Shown: positions 35,137 through 44,188 of the stretch, one piece after another
Layout of the letters: each line of letters begins with the position of its first letter
How positions within the stretch are numbered: the stretch's first letter is position 1
NCBI RefSeq assembly: GCF_022843985.1
Contig: NZ_JALHMP010000008.1
Span: 1 to 64,000 of the forward strand
From: Phreatobacter sp.
GTDB lineage: Bacteria > Pseudomonadota > Alphaproteobacteria > Rhizobiales > Phreatobacteraceae
Direction: 5' to 3'
Length of the DNA: 64,000 nt
The notes under the pieces: generated by a model
Told to the model about the DNA's origin: nothing
Seen by the model: only the letters and a program-made list of their open reading frames with translations
Database searches by the model: none
Position numbers and translations under genes: made by a program

Positions 35137-36017
35137 CCCGGCCCGTCCTTTTCGCCGCCCGGGGGCCGTCGCGCCGGACGCTCCTCACCGCCGCGGTCGG
35201 CCTCATGGTCGGCGCCCGCCCGGGATCGTCCGCCGAGCGCCGTATCGTTGCCGCAGGCGGTGTGATCACCGAGATTCTCTATGCGCTCGGCCGCCAAGAC
35301 CTGCTGGTCGGCGTCGATACCACGAGCCTTCATCCTGCCGAGGCCATGCGCGAAAAGGCCAATGTCGGCTATGTCCGGGCACTCTCCGCCGAGGGCGTGC
35401 TGTCGCTGCGCCCGACCGACCTCCTTGCCGTCGAAGGCGCCGGCCCGCCCGACACAATCAAACTCATCGCCGAAGCGGGGGTGAACGTCGTCCGGATTTC
35501 GGAGGACACGTCCGAGGCCGGCGTCGCCGCCCGCATCCGCACCATCGGCCGCATCGCCGATGCCACGGACCGGGCCGAGGCGCTGGCGGCCCGGGTCGAG
35601 GCCGGCTTTGCCGCACTCAAACAGCAGCGCGACGCCCTCGCCGCGCGCAAGCGGGTGCTTTTCGTGCTGTCGCTGCAGAATGGCCGCGTCATGGTCGGCG
35701 GTGCCCGCAGCAGCGCGGATGCGATCATCCGCCTCGCCGGTGCGGTCAATGCCGCCGAGACGGTGGAGGGCTACAAGCCGCTCACCGATGAGGGACTGAT
35801 CGCCGCGGCGCCCGACGTGGTGCTGATGATGAAGCATAACGCCCATGCGGCATCCCCCGAGCAGGTCTTCAGCCAGGCGGCGCTGTCGGCGACCCCGGCC
35901 GCCCGAACCCGGTCCCTGGTCGCCATGGACGGGCTTTATCTGCTCGGCTTCGGCCCGCGCACGCCGGAAGCGGCGCGCGACCTGATGGCAGCGGTCTACG
36001 CAGGCGCGCGGCCGTGA
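35133..36017 (+). CDS. hmuT: heme ABC transporter substrate-binding protein
   Basis: A 294-aa periplasmic heme receptor of the HmuT/BhuT family (cluster A-II fold). An N-terminal Tat- or Sec-like signal (SRRTLLTAAVGLMVG) is followed by RIVAAGGVITEILYALGRQD and two lobes joined by a helix. The heme-ligand region LVGVDTTSLHPAEA is typical. The start overlaps the hemP stop (ATGA) and the stop overlaps the hmuU start, so the four genes are tightly coupled. Confidence 0.93.
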   Translation: MTRPVLFAARGPSRRTLLTAAVGLMVGARPGSSAERRIVAAGGVITEILYALGRQDLLVGVDTTSLHPAEAMREKANVGYVRALSAEGVLSLRPTDLLAVEGAGPPDTIKLIAEAGVNVVRISEDTSEAGVAARIRTIGRIADATDRAEALAARVEAGFAALKQQRDALAARKRVLFVLSLQNGRVMVGGARSSADAIIRLAGAVNAAETVEGYKPLTDEGLIAAAPDVVLMMKHNAHAASPEQVFSQAALSATPAARTRSLVAMDGLYLLGFGPRTPEAARDLMAAVYAGARP

Positions 36018-37105
36018 CGATCGCCGCCGAAGCGCCTTCCGTCGCGGGACTCTTCGCCTCGCGGCGGCGGCGGCTGGCCATCGGTGTCGGCGTCTTTGTC
36101 GCCCTCCTCGTGCTGCTGGCTGTGCTGTCTCTCGGCAGCGGCGCGGTGAAGATCGCACCCGGGCAGGTCGTGCGGGTGATGACGGCCTGGGCCACCGGCG
36201 ACAGCGATGGGCTCGCCGGGCGCGATGCCCTGATCATCCTGTCGATCCGGGTGCCGCGGCTCGTCCTGGCCTGCCTCATCGGCGCGGCCCTGGCCGTCTC
36301 CGGCGCGCTGATGCAGGGCCTGTTCCGCAATCCGCTCGCCGATCCCGGCCTTGTCGGCGTGTCGTCAGGGGCCGCGCTTGCAGCGGGTTTCACCATCGTG
36401 CTCGGCGACCACCTTTTTGGCACGGTCGCCGCGCAGCTGCCCTTCGTGCTGCTGCCGTTCGGCGCCTTCCTTGGCGGCCTGGCCGCGACCCTGATCCTCT
36501 ATGCCGTTGCCACCCGCCACGGGCGGACCTCGGTGGCGATCATGCTGCTGGCGGGCGTCGCCCTCGGTGCCTTCGCCGGGGCGCTGACCGGTCTTCTCGC
36601 CTTCGTCAGCGACGATCGCCAGTTGCGCGACCTGACCTTCTGGTCGCTCGGCTCGCTGTCCGGAGCGAGTTGGACAAAGGTAGCGACGGTGACGCCGCTG
36701 ATCCTGCCGATCCTCCTCGCCGTGCCCTTCCTGGCGCGGGGTCTCAACGCGCTGCTGCTCGGCGAGGCCGAGGCCTATCACCTCGGCATCCCAGTGCAGG
36801 CGGTGAAGCGCGCCGCGATCCTGATGGTGGCGGTCGCGGTCGGCGCCGGCGTCGCGGCAGCCGGGGTCATCGGCTTCGTCGGCATCGTCGTGCCGCATCT
36901 CATCCGGCTGCTCTTCGGCCCGGATCACCGGGTGCTGCTGCCTCTGTCCGCCCTGCTCGGCGCCATCCTCCTGACCGGAGCCGATCTCCTGGCGCGGACG
37001 ATGGTCGCCCCGGCGGAACTGCCGATCGGCATCCTCACGGCGGCAATCGGCGCGCCCTTCTTCCTGTGGCTGCTGCTGCGCCGCGACCGGACGCTCGATG
37101 CATGA
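36014..37105 (+). CDS. hmuU: heme ABC transporter permease
   Basis: A 363-aa FecCD/BtuC-type permease with about ten membrane helices. Hallmarks are LVLACLIGAALAVSGALMQG, FRNPLADPGLVGVSSGAALA and, near the end, GFVGIVVPHLIRLLFGPDH, which contacts the ATPase. The start is a GTG inside the hmuT stop codon (GTGA); its stop overlaps the hmuV start. Confidence 0.95.
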   Translation: MTIAAEAPSVAGLFASRRRRLAIGVGVFVALLVLLAVLSLGSGAVKIAPGQVVRVMTAWATGDSDGLAGRDALIILSIRVPRLVLACLIGAALAVSGALMQGLFRNPLADPGLVGVSSGAALAAGFTIVLGDHLFGTVAAQLPFVLLPFGAFLGGLAATLILYAVATRHGRTSVAIMLLAGVALGAFAGALTGLLAFVSDDRQLRDLTFWSLGSLSGASWTKVATVTPLILPILLAVPFLARGLNALLLGEAEAYHLGIPVQAVKRAAILMVAVAVGAGVAAAGVIGFVGIVVPHLIRLLFGPDHRVLLPLSALLGAILLTGADLLARTMVAPAELPIGILTAAIGAPFFLWLLLRRDRTLDA

Positions 37106-37929
37106 ACACCCTGCTTGAGGCCGACCGCATCGGTGTCGCCTATGGCCGGCACAAACCCGTAGACGCGATATCGCTGAGCGTCGCGGCCGGCGAGATCCTG
37201 GTCGTGGTCGGCCCGAACGGCGCCGGCAAGACCACGCTGATGAAGCTGCTGACCGGCGAACTGGCGCCATCGGCCGGAACCATCCGGCTGGAAGGCGTCC
37301 CCCTTGCCACGATTCCCGCCTGGAAGCTCGCCTCGCAGCGCGCGGTGATGGCGCAGGCGAGCCGACTCGCCTTTCCCTTCACGGTGGCCGAAGTGGTGCG
37401 GATCGGCATCGACAGCGTCGGGCGCGCCCTGGCAAGGCCGTTGCGCGAGCGAATCATCGCCGACGCGCTGGATGCCGCCGACATCGCCCACCTGGCAGCC
37501 CGCAGCTACCAGACACTTTCGGGCGGCGAGCAGCAGCGGGTCCAGTTCGCCCGTACCTTCGCGCAACTTCAGGCGGGCCGGCAGACCAGCACGCGGCAGG
37601 TCCTCTTCCTCGACGAGCCGGTGGCCAATCTCGACCTTTCCCACCAGATCGCGCTGATGGAGAGCGCCACGGGCCTTGCGCGCGCGGGCGTTGCAGTCAT
37701 CGCCGTCCTGCATGACCTGAACCTCGCGGCGACCTTCGCCGACCGGATCCTGGTGATGAGCGGCGGCCGGCTGCATGCGCTCGGCGCGCCGGGGGCGGTG
37801 ATCACGCGGGCGGCGGTGCGCGAGGTGTTCGGCGTGGACCTCTGCCGCGAGGCGGACGGCACTGGCGGTCTGCCGGTGGTCCTGCCGCAGCACTATGCCG
37901 GGATGCGGCTCGCCCGCGGCGCTGCCTGA
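37102..37929 (+). CDS. hmuV: heme ABC transporter ATP-binding protein
   Basis: A 275-aa ATPase of the FecE/BtuD type that drives heme import. It has Walker A VGPNGAGKTTL, the signature LSGGEQQRVQFAR, Walker B VLFLDEP and the switch histidine in VLHDLN. ATG 37102 overlaps the hmuU stop. Its last 37 bases overlap the tail of the Rrf2 regulator gene on the other strand. Confidence 0.95.
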   Translation: MNTLLEADRIGVAYGRHKPVDAISLSVAAGEILVVVGPNGAGKTTLMKLLTGELAPSAGTIRLEGVPLATIPAWKLASQRAVMAQASRLAFPFTVAEVVRIGIDSVGRALARPLRERIIADALDAADIAHLAARSYQTLSGGEQQRVQFARTFAQLQAGRQTSTRQVLFLDEPVANLDLSHQIALMESATGLARAGVAVIAVLHDLNLAATFADRILVMSGGRLHALGAPGAVITRAAVREVFGVDLCREADGTGGLPVVLPQHYAGMRLARGAA

Positions 37930-38330
37930 CCATCCTTGCGGGCGATGGCGCGGGGCTCGATATCGGCGAGCGTCGTCTCTTCCAGCGGCTGGAAGAAGCC
38001 GCGATGGGCGCGGAACATCAGCGTCGATACGGGGTCACGCGTCTGATCGGCGTCGAGGAAATTGACCGGGCAGTCCGCCGGCTCGAAGGCGCGGACGATC
38101 TCGGCCACCTTCATCTCGTCGGCGGCCCGCACCAGCCTGAGACCGCCGTAGCGGCCGCGCTCGGCCTCCAGCAGTCCGGCGCGCGACAGGGCATGGGCCG
38201 TCTTCTGGACATTGAGGAAGGTGATGCCGGTGATGGCCGCCAGTTCGGCCGCCTTGACCGCATGGGGCCAGCGGGCCGACAGCTCTGCCATCAGCCTGAT
38301 TGCGTCGACGGTTCGCTGGTTCAGCCACAT
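37893..38330 (-). CDS. Rrf2-family transcriptional regulator
   Basis: A 145-aa winged-helix regulator. The Rrf2 pattern is seen in TVDAIRLMAELSARWPHAVK, AAITGITFLNVQKTAHALS and the wing ERGRYGGLRLVRAADE. Members such as IscR, NsrR and RirA bind Fe-S clusters through three cysteines, but only one Cys is present here (PADCPVNF), so classical cluster binding is unlikely. Its position beside the heme operon suggests a link to iron or heme, which is inference. Its 3' end overlaps hmuV tail to tail by 37 bases. Confidence 0.88.
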   Translation of the reverse strand: MWLNQRTVDAIRLMAELSARWPHAVKAAELAAITGITFLNVQKTAHALSRAGLLEAERGRYGGLRLVRAADEMKVAEIVRAFEPADCPVNFLDADQTRDPVSTLMFRAHRGFFQPLEETTLADIEPRAIARKDGQAAPRASRIPA

Positions 38331-38474
38331 GCAGCGTGTGTAGCCGAAGATCTTGTCCGATCAAAGGCCTGACCGGGATCACCAAGGCCACCCTTCTCAC
38401 CGCCATGCGTGAACCTTTCCCCCGCGCCGAACGACGGATGGGGAGCGCACCCGGCGCCCGCGAGGAAAGCTGTC

Positions 38475-39590
38475 ATGTCCCGGACATTCCATTCACGCAT
38501 TGCATCCGTCGTCTCGACGCTCGCGCTGGCCATGAGCCTGTCGATCGGCCAGGCCCTTGCCACCGCCCCCGGCACGGGGTCGCCTCCGCCACCGCCCGAG
38601 GAGGGCAGCCCGGGTGCCGCCATCCAGCAGCGGATGCCAAGCCCGATGGATGCCTTCCGCGCCACTCTGCAGCAGTTCGGCGACTTCCACGCCCACCCGC
38701 TCTATGGCGAGGTGTGGAAACCGTCCGAGCGGATCGCCATGCCGGGCTGGTCGCCCTATCCGCGCTGCCACTGGCAGTTCGACCGCGAGCAACGGACCTG
38801 GGTGTTCAACGATCCGACGCCCTGGGGCGCCATCGTCCACCGTCACGGCCGCTGGGCCAATGATCCCCAGCATGGTTGGATCTGGGCGGCCGACGCCAAT
38901 TTCGGCCCCGGCTGGGTGGTCTGGCGCGCCGAGCCGCATCAGGTGAGCTGGGCGCCGATGCTGCCCGAGCAGCATGGCAACCAGCCGCCACGTGACGGCT
39001 GGCAGACACAGGACCAGGCCGCATTCAACCAGGGCTGCCGCACCGCCGCCCCGCCGGCGCCCGTGGCACGCTATGCCCCGCCCCGCATGGCGCCCTCGGG
39101 TCCGGTCCTCGCCCATGGCGGCCCGGAGATCATCCCCGTCGGCCCCGCCTTCATTCCCGGCGGCGGGATCGTCATCATCGACCGTTGCCGTCGCCATCCC
39201 TGGGCCTTCGGCTGCCGTCCCGGTCATGTCGGACTGCCGCCGTCATGCGCGACAGGCATCCGCCCGTCCTGGTGCAGCCCGCGATGCGCAACCCGGCCGT
39301 TTGCACCCGGATGCCGCCGTCCCGGTCCCTTCGCCGGCAGTGTCCAGCTTCCCGCCGGTGCAACGTCCGGCCCGCTCGGCAGCATCTGCGCCCGTAACCC
39401 CGGCCATCCGGCCTGCCGCCAGGTGCGCCTGCTGCGACCCGCGCCTTTCGTCGCCCGCCCGGGCCCGCGCCCGGGTCCCGTCGTCGGCCGGCCCGGCCCG
39501 CGCCCGGGTCCGTTCATGGGCCGTCCGGGACCCCGTCCGGGCTTTGCGATGGGTGGGCGCGGTCACGGCGGCCGGTTCGCACGCCGCTAG
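38475..39590 (+). CDS. exported DUF6600-like protein with GPRPGP repeats
   Basis: A 371-aa secreted protein. After a signal peptide (SVVSTLALAMSLSIGQALA) comes a Trp-rich section, WVFNDPTPWGAIVHRHGRW, then GWIWAADANFGPGWVVWRAE and VSWAPMLP, which resembles the repeat pattern of DUF6600. A Cys-rich section follows (CRRHPWAFGCRPG) and then three tandem copies of an 11-residue RPGPRPGPxxG unit before a Gly/Arg tail. Function unknown; possibly cell-surface. ATG 38475 starts the signal peptide. Confidence 0.75.
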   Translation: MSRTFHSRIASVVSTLALAMSLSIGQALATAPGTGSPPPPPEEGSPGAAIQQRMPSPMDAFRATLQQFGDFHAHPLYGEVWKPSERIAMPGWSPYPRCHWQFDREQRTWVFNDPTPWGAIVHRHGRWANDPQHGWIWAADANFGPGWVVWRAEPHQVSWAPMLPEQHGNQPPRDGWQTQDQAAFNQGCRTAAPPAPVARYAPPRMAPSGPVLAHGGPEIIPVGPAFIPGGGIVIIDRCRRHPWAFGCRPGHVGLPPSCATGIRPSWCSPRCATRPFAPGCRRPGPFAGSVQLPAGATSGPLGSICARNPGHPACRQVRLLRPAPFVARPGPRPGPVVGRPGPRPGPFMGRPGPRPGFAMGGRGHGGRFARR

Positions 39591-39654
39591 CGCCCGCGCC
39601 CTTCACCGCTGGCGAAGGCCCCGGATCCGTCCGGGGTCTTCCGCTGCGGCGCGA

Positions 39655-40896
39655 TCAGCGCGTCAGGCGCAGCCGCGTCAACTGGCCGCCAATATCCGTC
39701 AGCGTTGTCAGGAGTTGCGTCGGGTTGGTCATCAGGGTGAACTTGTCGCTGCTACTGGCGCAGGCTCTGAGCACTGCCGAAGTGGGATCGCCTCCGGTAT
39801 TGACCTGAATGGTGAAGAGCGTCACCCCGGCAGCCTTGACCGCATGGCACAGCAGGGCTTGTCGCGCGTCGATCTCGCTCTGACGGCTGGAGTGCCGGCT
39901 TTCCGTATTCAAACCGTCGGAAATGAGGATGATCGCTCTTTTGAAGGTGAACTTCGGATCCTCGACGGGGGCGTGCATCGGCGATCCCTGCGTCAGGGTC
40001 TGCCAGGCCCAGGCGAGGCCGATGACCTGATTGGTGTTCCCCTGTGGCCGCATCTGCGCCACCGTCGAACGCAACTGGCCCCAGTTCGACGTCAGAGGCT
40101 GGATCGCCACAGGCGTGCCGCCGGTGTAGCTCTCGTGCATTGCCGGAAAATAGGTCGACGAGCCGATCGGCGTGGCATTGGTAATGTCATTGTTCCTGTC
40201 GCGATCCTGGATCGCACCGCTCCAGGTCGTCGAACATCCCCACCATGTGCAGACCGTCGCATCCGCCATGCGGATCCAGGGCGCATTGCGATGGGCCGTG
40301 CCGACATTGACCACCTTGGCGAAGGGGACGATGGAGACCAGGACGTCACCGTCGTTGCGGGCATTGGCCTGCAACTGGGAAAGCAGGCTCAGCGTCGCGG
40401 ATTTGAGGGCGTCCATCTTGCCGGCACTCGCCATCGAGCCGGTATTGTCGAGCGCCAGGGCCACCCTCAGGCGGGTGATGCCCCAGGCGGTTTTGGCGAC
40501 GGCGCCCACTCCGACCGAATCGATCCCGATGACGGGCAGGAAGCTCGCCGGCATCTGGAACGTGGCTGTCAGTTCGAGCGTCGAATCCGTTACGGTGGCG
40601 ACGACCTGAGGTGTCGGTATGCCCGGTTCCCTGAACTGGGCGGCGAAATAGGTCAGTGCATCCGCCCGGATCTCGTCTGCGGTCTTGCCCGAGGCGCGGG
40701 ACGAGGCCGCGACTGCCGCCGCGTCGAGTGCGGACTGGAGTTTGGCCTGGAGGCGCGAGGCGCGCGAATAGTCGACCGCAGAACCGATGAATCCGAAGAT
40801 CGCAATCAGGCAAATGGCAAAGATGATCGCAACGCTTCCACGCGTATCGCGGCGAAATCGCCGAACGAGACTGTGCAAAAAAAGAAGATAAAACAT
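39655..40896 (-). CDS. TadG-like protein with von Willebrand factor A domain
   Basis: A 413-aa protein with the TadE/TadG-type N-terminus: RRDTRGSVAIIFAICLIAIF forms a membrane anchor, followed by DYSRASRLQAKLQSALDAAA. The rest is a VWA domain with an altered metal site LALDNTGSM, where the usual DxSxS is DNTGS, and later IILISDGLNT. Such proteins belong to tight-adherence pilus systems, but no other tad gene is in the window, so it is an orphan here. The 5' side is unusually AT-rich for this DNA. Confidence 0.88.
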   Translation of the reverse strand: MFYLLFLHSLVRRFRRDTRGSVAIIFAICLIAIFGFIGSAVDYSRASRLQAKLQSALDAAAVAASSRASGKTADEIRADALTYFAAQFREPGIPTPQVVATVTDSTLELTATFQMPASFLPVIGIDSVGVGAVAKTAWGITRLRVALALDNTGSMASAGKMDALKSATLSLLSQLQANARNDGDVLVSIVPFAKVVNVGTAHRNAPWIRMADATVCTWWGCSTTWSGAIQDRDRNNDITNATPIGSSTYFPAMHESYTGGTPVAIQPLTSNWGQLRSTVAQMRPQGNTNQVIGLAWAWQTLTQGSPMHAPVEDPKFTFKRAIILISDGLNTESRHSSRQSEIDARQALLCHAVKAAGVTLFTIQVNTGGDPTSAVLRACASSSDKFTLMTNPTQLLTTLTDIGGQLTRLRLTR

Positions 40897-41078
40897 GCGA
40901 AATACCGGAAAAATAACGTAAATATCATTCGTATTTTGTCTCTCTTTCTCTTGCTGAATCGCTAACGTCCCGGTTCGACAGCTCCGAGGGCCAGGACTTG
41001 CTGCATGATCGGATGTTGGCGCGCGACAGCGCTGCTCCCAAGCGGAGCGTCAGCGGCACGCAGCCGGCGTGGCTCGCC

Positions 41079-41384
41079 TCAGCGCAGGAAGGCGTCGAGC
41101 ACGTCGTCGAGGCGCCTGGTCGGCGTGCGCTGGCACTCGGTCGTGACGCGCGCGAGGACCTGCGTATAGGTCATGTTGCGCAGGATATCCTTGTTCTTGT
41201 GGAAGGCCGACGCCGAAAGGTAGCCCAGCATCCACTCGCGATATTCGGCCGCCTGCGGGGTGGTGCGCACGCGCAGCCAGACCGAGCAGGCATCGGTCCC
41301 ATGACCGAGGATGCGGACGGCCTGGGCCTCGCCTGCCGCGAGCGCGGTGAGTGCAACGACGGCAACGAGGGCGATACGGCGCAT
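41079..41384 (-). CDS. small two-cysteine exported protein
   Basis: A 101-aa protein with a signal peptide (RIALVAVVALTALAAGEAQA) and a helical mature part with two cysteines (DACSVWLRVR and TTECQRTP) and a WMLGYLSASAF segment. This resembles small periplasmic proteins of the HdeA or Rap1a type, though I cannot place it firmly. ATG 41384 begins the signal peptide; the longer frame is unrelated. Confidence 0.65.
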   Translation of the reverse strand: MRRIALVAVVALTALAAGEAQAVRILGHGTDACSVWLRVRTTPQAAEYREWMLGYLSASAFHKNKDILRNMTYTQVLARVTTECQRTPTRRLDDVLDAFLR

Positions 41385-41679
41385 GGTCGATTCTCCGGGC
41401 GCCGGGATCCCGCGTTGAGTCCCCCTGCGCGTCGCGGAGCCTAGCCACGCCGGGAGTTTTCGCAAGCGCGATGCGGCTGCCCGTCGGGTGCCCCACCGGC
41501 GCCAGGATGCCCCTGGACCGATCATCCTGCTTCTGGCAAGGCCCCGGGATGGCCGGCTTGGCTGGAATCGCCGCTGTCCTCGACAGTGCGTCTTGCCATT
41601 GGCTGCCACCCGTCCTTGGATGTGCCCCCGGCCGCGAAGAGCCGATCATCCCTGTCGAAACGCCCAACACGAGATGCCC

Positions 41680-43416
41680 ATGACCCGCCGCAAGACCCCT
41701 GCGGATCTCCGCAGCGCCCGCTGGTTCGCCCCCGACGACCTGAGGTCCTTCGGACACCGCTCGCGCTGGATGCAGATGGGCTACGCGCCGGAGGACTGGG
41801 TCGGCAAGCCGATGATCGCCATCCTCAACACGTGGTCCGACGCCCAGCCCTGCCACGCCCATTTCAAGGACCGCGTCGCCGACGTGAAGCGCGGCATCTT
41901 CCAGGCCGGCGGCTTTCCCATCGAACTGCCGGCGCTGTCGCTGTCCGAGAGCAACGTCAAGCCGACGACCATGCTCTACCGCAACCTGCTCGCCATGGAA
42001 GCGGAGGAACTGATCCGCTCCCATTCGGTCGATGGCGCCGTGCTGATGGGCGGCTGCGACAAGACCACACCGGCCCTGCTGATGGGCGCGACCTCGGCCG
42101 GCCTGCCGATGATCTACGTGCCGGCCGGCCCCATGCTGCGCGGCAACTGGAAGGGCCACACGCTGGGCTCAGGCTCGGATGCCTGGAAATACTGGGACGA
42201 GCGCCGCGCCGGCAACATTTCCGACCGCGACTGGACCGATGTCGAGGGCGGCATCGCCCGCTCCTACGGCGTCTGCATGACCATGGGCACCGCCTCGACC
42301 ATGACGGCCATCGCCGAGGCCATCGGCATCACACTGCCCGGCGCCTCCGCCATTCCGGCGCCGGACGCCAACCACAAGCGCATGTGCGCGGCCTCTGGCC
42401 GGCGCATCGTCGACATGGTCTGGGACGACCTCAAGCCGACCGACATCCTCTCCCGCAAGGCCTTCGAGAACGGCATCACGGTGGCGATGGCCATGGGCTG
42501 CTCGACCAATGCCATCATCCACGTCATCGCCATGGCGCGGCGGGCCGGCGTCGACATCAGCCTCGCCGATTTCGACAAGGCCAGCCGCAAGGTGCCGGTC
42601 CTCGCCAATGTGAGGCCGAGCGGCGATACCTATCTGATGGAGGACTTCTACTATGCCGGGGGTCTGCCGGCGCTGATGACGCGGCTGACCGGCCACCTTC
42701 ATCTCGATGCCATCACCGTGACCGGCGGGCCGCTGGCGGAGAATCTGGCCGGTGCCGAAGTCCACAATGACGATGTCATCCGGACGATCGAGAACCCGAT
42801 CTATGCGGAAGGCGCGCTGGCCGTGCTGAAGGGCAACCTCTCCCCCGACGGCTGCGTCATCAAGCCGAGCGCCTGCGCGCCGCGCTTCCTCAAGCATAGC
42901 GGCCCCGCCCTCGTCTTCGACGATTATCCCAGCATGAAGGCGGCGATCGACCGCGACGATCTCGACGTCACCGCCGATACGGTTCTGGTCCTGCGCAATG
43001 CCGGGCCGCATGGCGGGCCGGGCATGCCGGAATGGGGCATGCTGCCGATTCCGAAGAAGCTGGTGAAACAGGGCATCCGCGACATGGTCCGCATCTCCGA
43101 TGCGCGCATGTCCGGCACCAGCTACGGCGCCTGCATCCTGCACGTCTCACCGGAGGCCCATATCGGCGGGCCGCTGGCGCTGCTGCAGACCGGCGACATC
43201 ATCGATCTCGATGTCGACGGGCGCACGCTGAACATGCGGGTCACGGACGAGGAACTTGCACGCCGCCAGGCCGCATGGCAGCCGCCGAAAGCCCATTACG
43301 AGCGCGGCTACGGCTGGATCTTCACCAAGCACATCAAGCAGGCCCATGAGGGCTGCGACTTCGACTTCCTTGAGGAGAGCTTCGGCGGGCCGGTGGCCGA
43401 GCCGGTGATCTTCTGA
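41680..43416 (+). CDS. IlvD/Edd-family sugar-acid dehydratase (L-arabinonate dehydratase-like)
   Basis: A 578-aa Fe-S dehydratase of the IlvD/Edd superfamily. The family motifs are LNTWSDAQPCHAHFKDRV, LMGGCDKTTPALLMGA and AMGCSTNAIIH, which supply the cluster cysteines, and late RISDARMSGTSYGA. The start LRSARWFAPDDLRSFGHRSR is typical of the sugar-acid (arabinonate/xylonate-type) branch rather than of IlvD in valine synthesis. No pentose genes are adjacent, so the substrate is inferred from family alone. ATG 41674, two codons earlier, is an equally possible start. Confidence 0.9.
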   Translation: MTRRKTPADLRSARWFAPDDLRSFGHRSRWMQMGYAPEDWVGKPMIAILNTWSDAQPCHAHFKDRVADVKRGIFQAGGFPIELPALSLSESNVKPTTMLYRNLLAMEAEELIRSHSVDGAVLMGGCDKTTPALLMGATSAGLPMIYVPAGPMLRGNWKGHTLGSGSDAWKYWDERRAGNISDRDWTDVEGGIARSYGVCMTMGTASTMTAIAEAIGITLPGASAIPAPDANHKRMCAASGRRIVDMVWDDLKPTDILSRKAFENGITVAMAMGCSTNAIIHVIAMARRAGVDISLADFDKASRKVPVLANVRPSGDTYLMEDFYYAGGLPALMTRLTGHLHLDAITVTGGPLAENLAGAEVHNDDVIRTIENPIYAEGALAVLKGNLSPDGCVIKPSACAPRFLKHSGPALVFDDYPSMKAAIDRDDLDVTADTVLVLRNAGPHGGPGMPEWGMLPIPKKLVKQGIRDMVRISDARMSGTSYGACILHVSPEAHIGGPLALLQTGDIIDLDVDGRTLNMRVTDEELARRQAAWQPPKAHYERGYGWIFTKHIKQAHEGCDFDFLEESFGGPVAEPVIF

Positions 43417-43539
43417 GCGCCGGAATCCGGCGAGACATGCCGGTGATGCACGGTGCATGGCTGCCGGACCGGGCGCCGGTCGCGGAACGATGGCCTGTGA
43501 CGGGCGTTGTCCTGACGCGTCACCCCGGAGGCCACCACG

Positions 43540-43719
43540 ATGATGCAGAACTCGCCCATCCTTCTCGGTACATGCTATTTCGGCACTCCGCAGCCGCCCA
43601 TGCCCGAGCCCTTCCCCCAACCAGGCCCGCCGCCTGTCCCGCCCCAGCCCGACCAGCCGGAGCCGGTTCCCATTCCGCCGCAACCGGAAGATCCGATCCA
43701 GACACCCGACACGATGTGA
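43540..43719 (+). CDS. small proline-rich protein
   Basis: A 59-residue frame beginning MMQNSPILLGTCYFGTPQPP and continuing as an almost pure Pro/Gln/Glu/Asp tail. GGAGG stands 8 bases before the first ATG (11 before the second). The composition bias and good ribosome site suggest a real gene. The function is unknown. It follows the dehydratase by about 120 bases on the same strand. Confidence 0.55.
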   Translation: MMQNSPILLGTCYFGTPQPPMPEPFPQPGPPPVPPQPDQPEPVPIPPQPEDPIQTPDTM

Positions 43720-43792
43720 GCTCCCCAAACGCAGAGGCCCGCCATCCTGAGACGGCGGACCTCGTGTCCTTGGCCGGGCGACCGGCGCATCG

Positions 43793-44041
43793 TCACCAGT
43801 CATAGCGGCGGCGGCGCCACATCCGACAGCGGCGCGACATCCGGCGGCGCCAGCCCCACTGCATCTCCTCCGGTGAGGCGACCGAGATGGCGGTGGTGGC
43901 GGGGGCCGTCACCGGGGCGATGGACGGCAAGGGCTGCGCGGCGGCGGGAGCGAGCCCGGCGGTCACCATCACGGCGGCGGCGCCCGGCGTAGTGGCGAGC
44001 AGCGCCCGGCGGTTCACCATGCCGGAGTCTGGCATGATCAT
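43793..44041 (-). CDS. small exported Arg/Trp-rich protein
   Basis: An 82-aa protein with a signal-like N-terminus (NRRALLATTPGAAAVMVTAG, cleavage near AAAQP), an Ala/Pro/Thr-rich middle and a final block of Arg, Trp and Met (WGWRRRMSRRCRMWRRRRYDW is too basic to be a normal fold). AGGAGG lies 12 bases upstream of ATG 44041. It looks like a type of hypothetical protein common in Hyphomicrobiales. Function unknown. Confidence 0.55.
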   Translation of the reverse strand: MIMPDSGMVNRRALLATTPGAAAVMVTAGLAPAAAQPLPSIAPVTAPATTAISVASPEEMQWGWRRRMSRRCRMWRRRRYDW

Positions 44042-44188
44042 GGCGATGCGTTTCCTCCTTGTGGCTGACCAGACGATGACTTGCGGCACGTCTTGAATGC
44101 GGGTGAACCGGAGGGCACCGCCAGCGTTCAGGTGGGCGGTGCCCGGCTTGATTCCCGCCACCGAACCAGCCTTGATCACACGACCCTC

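Noticed and set aside
37893-38330. identification of the Rrf2 protein as RirA
   Set aside because: RirA needs three conserved cysteines for its cluster; this protein has one.
39453-39560. CRISPR-like direct repeats
   Set aside because: The repeats are in frame, about 33 bases apart, without unique spacers; they encode the RPGPRPGPxxG protein repeat.
38974-40965. 663-codon open frame on the plus strand
   Set aside because: It begins inside the DUF6600-like gene in another frame and continues antisense to the TadG-like gene; composition is shadow-like.
41680-43416. IlvD of valine/isoleucine synthesis
   Set aside because: The N-terminal motif and overall pattern fit the sugar-acid dehydratase branch better, and no branched-chain biosynthesis gene is near.
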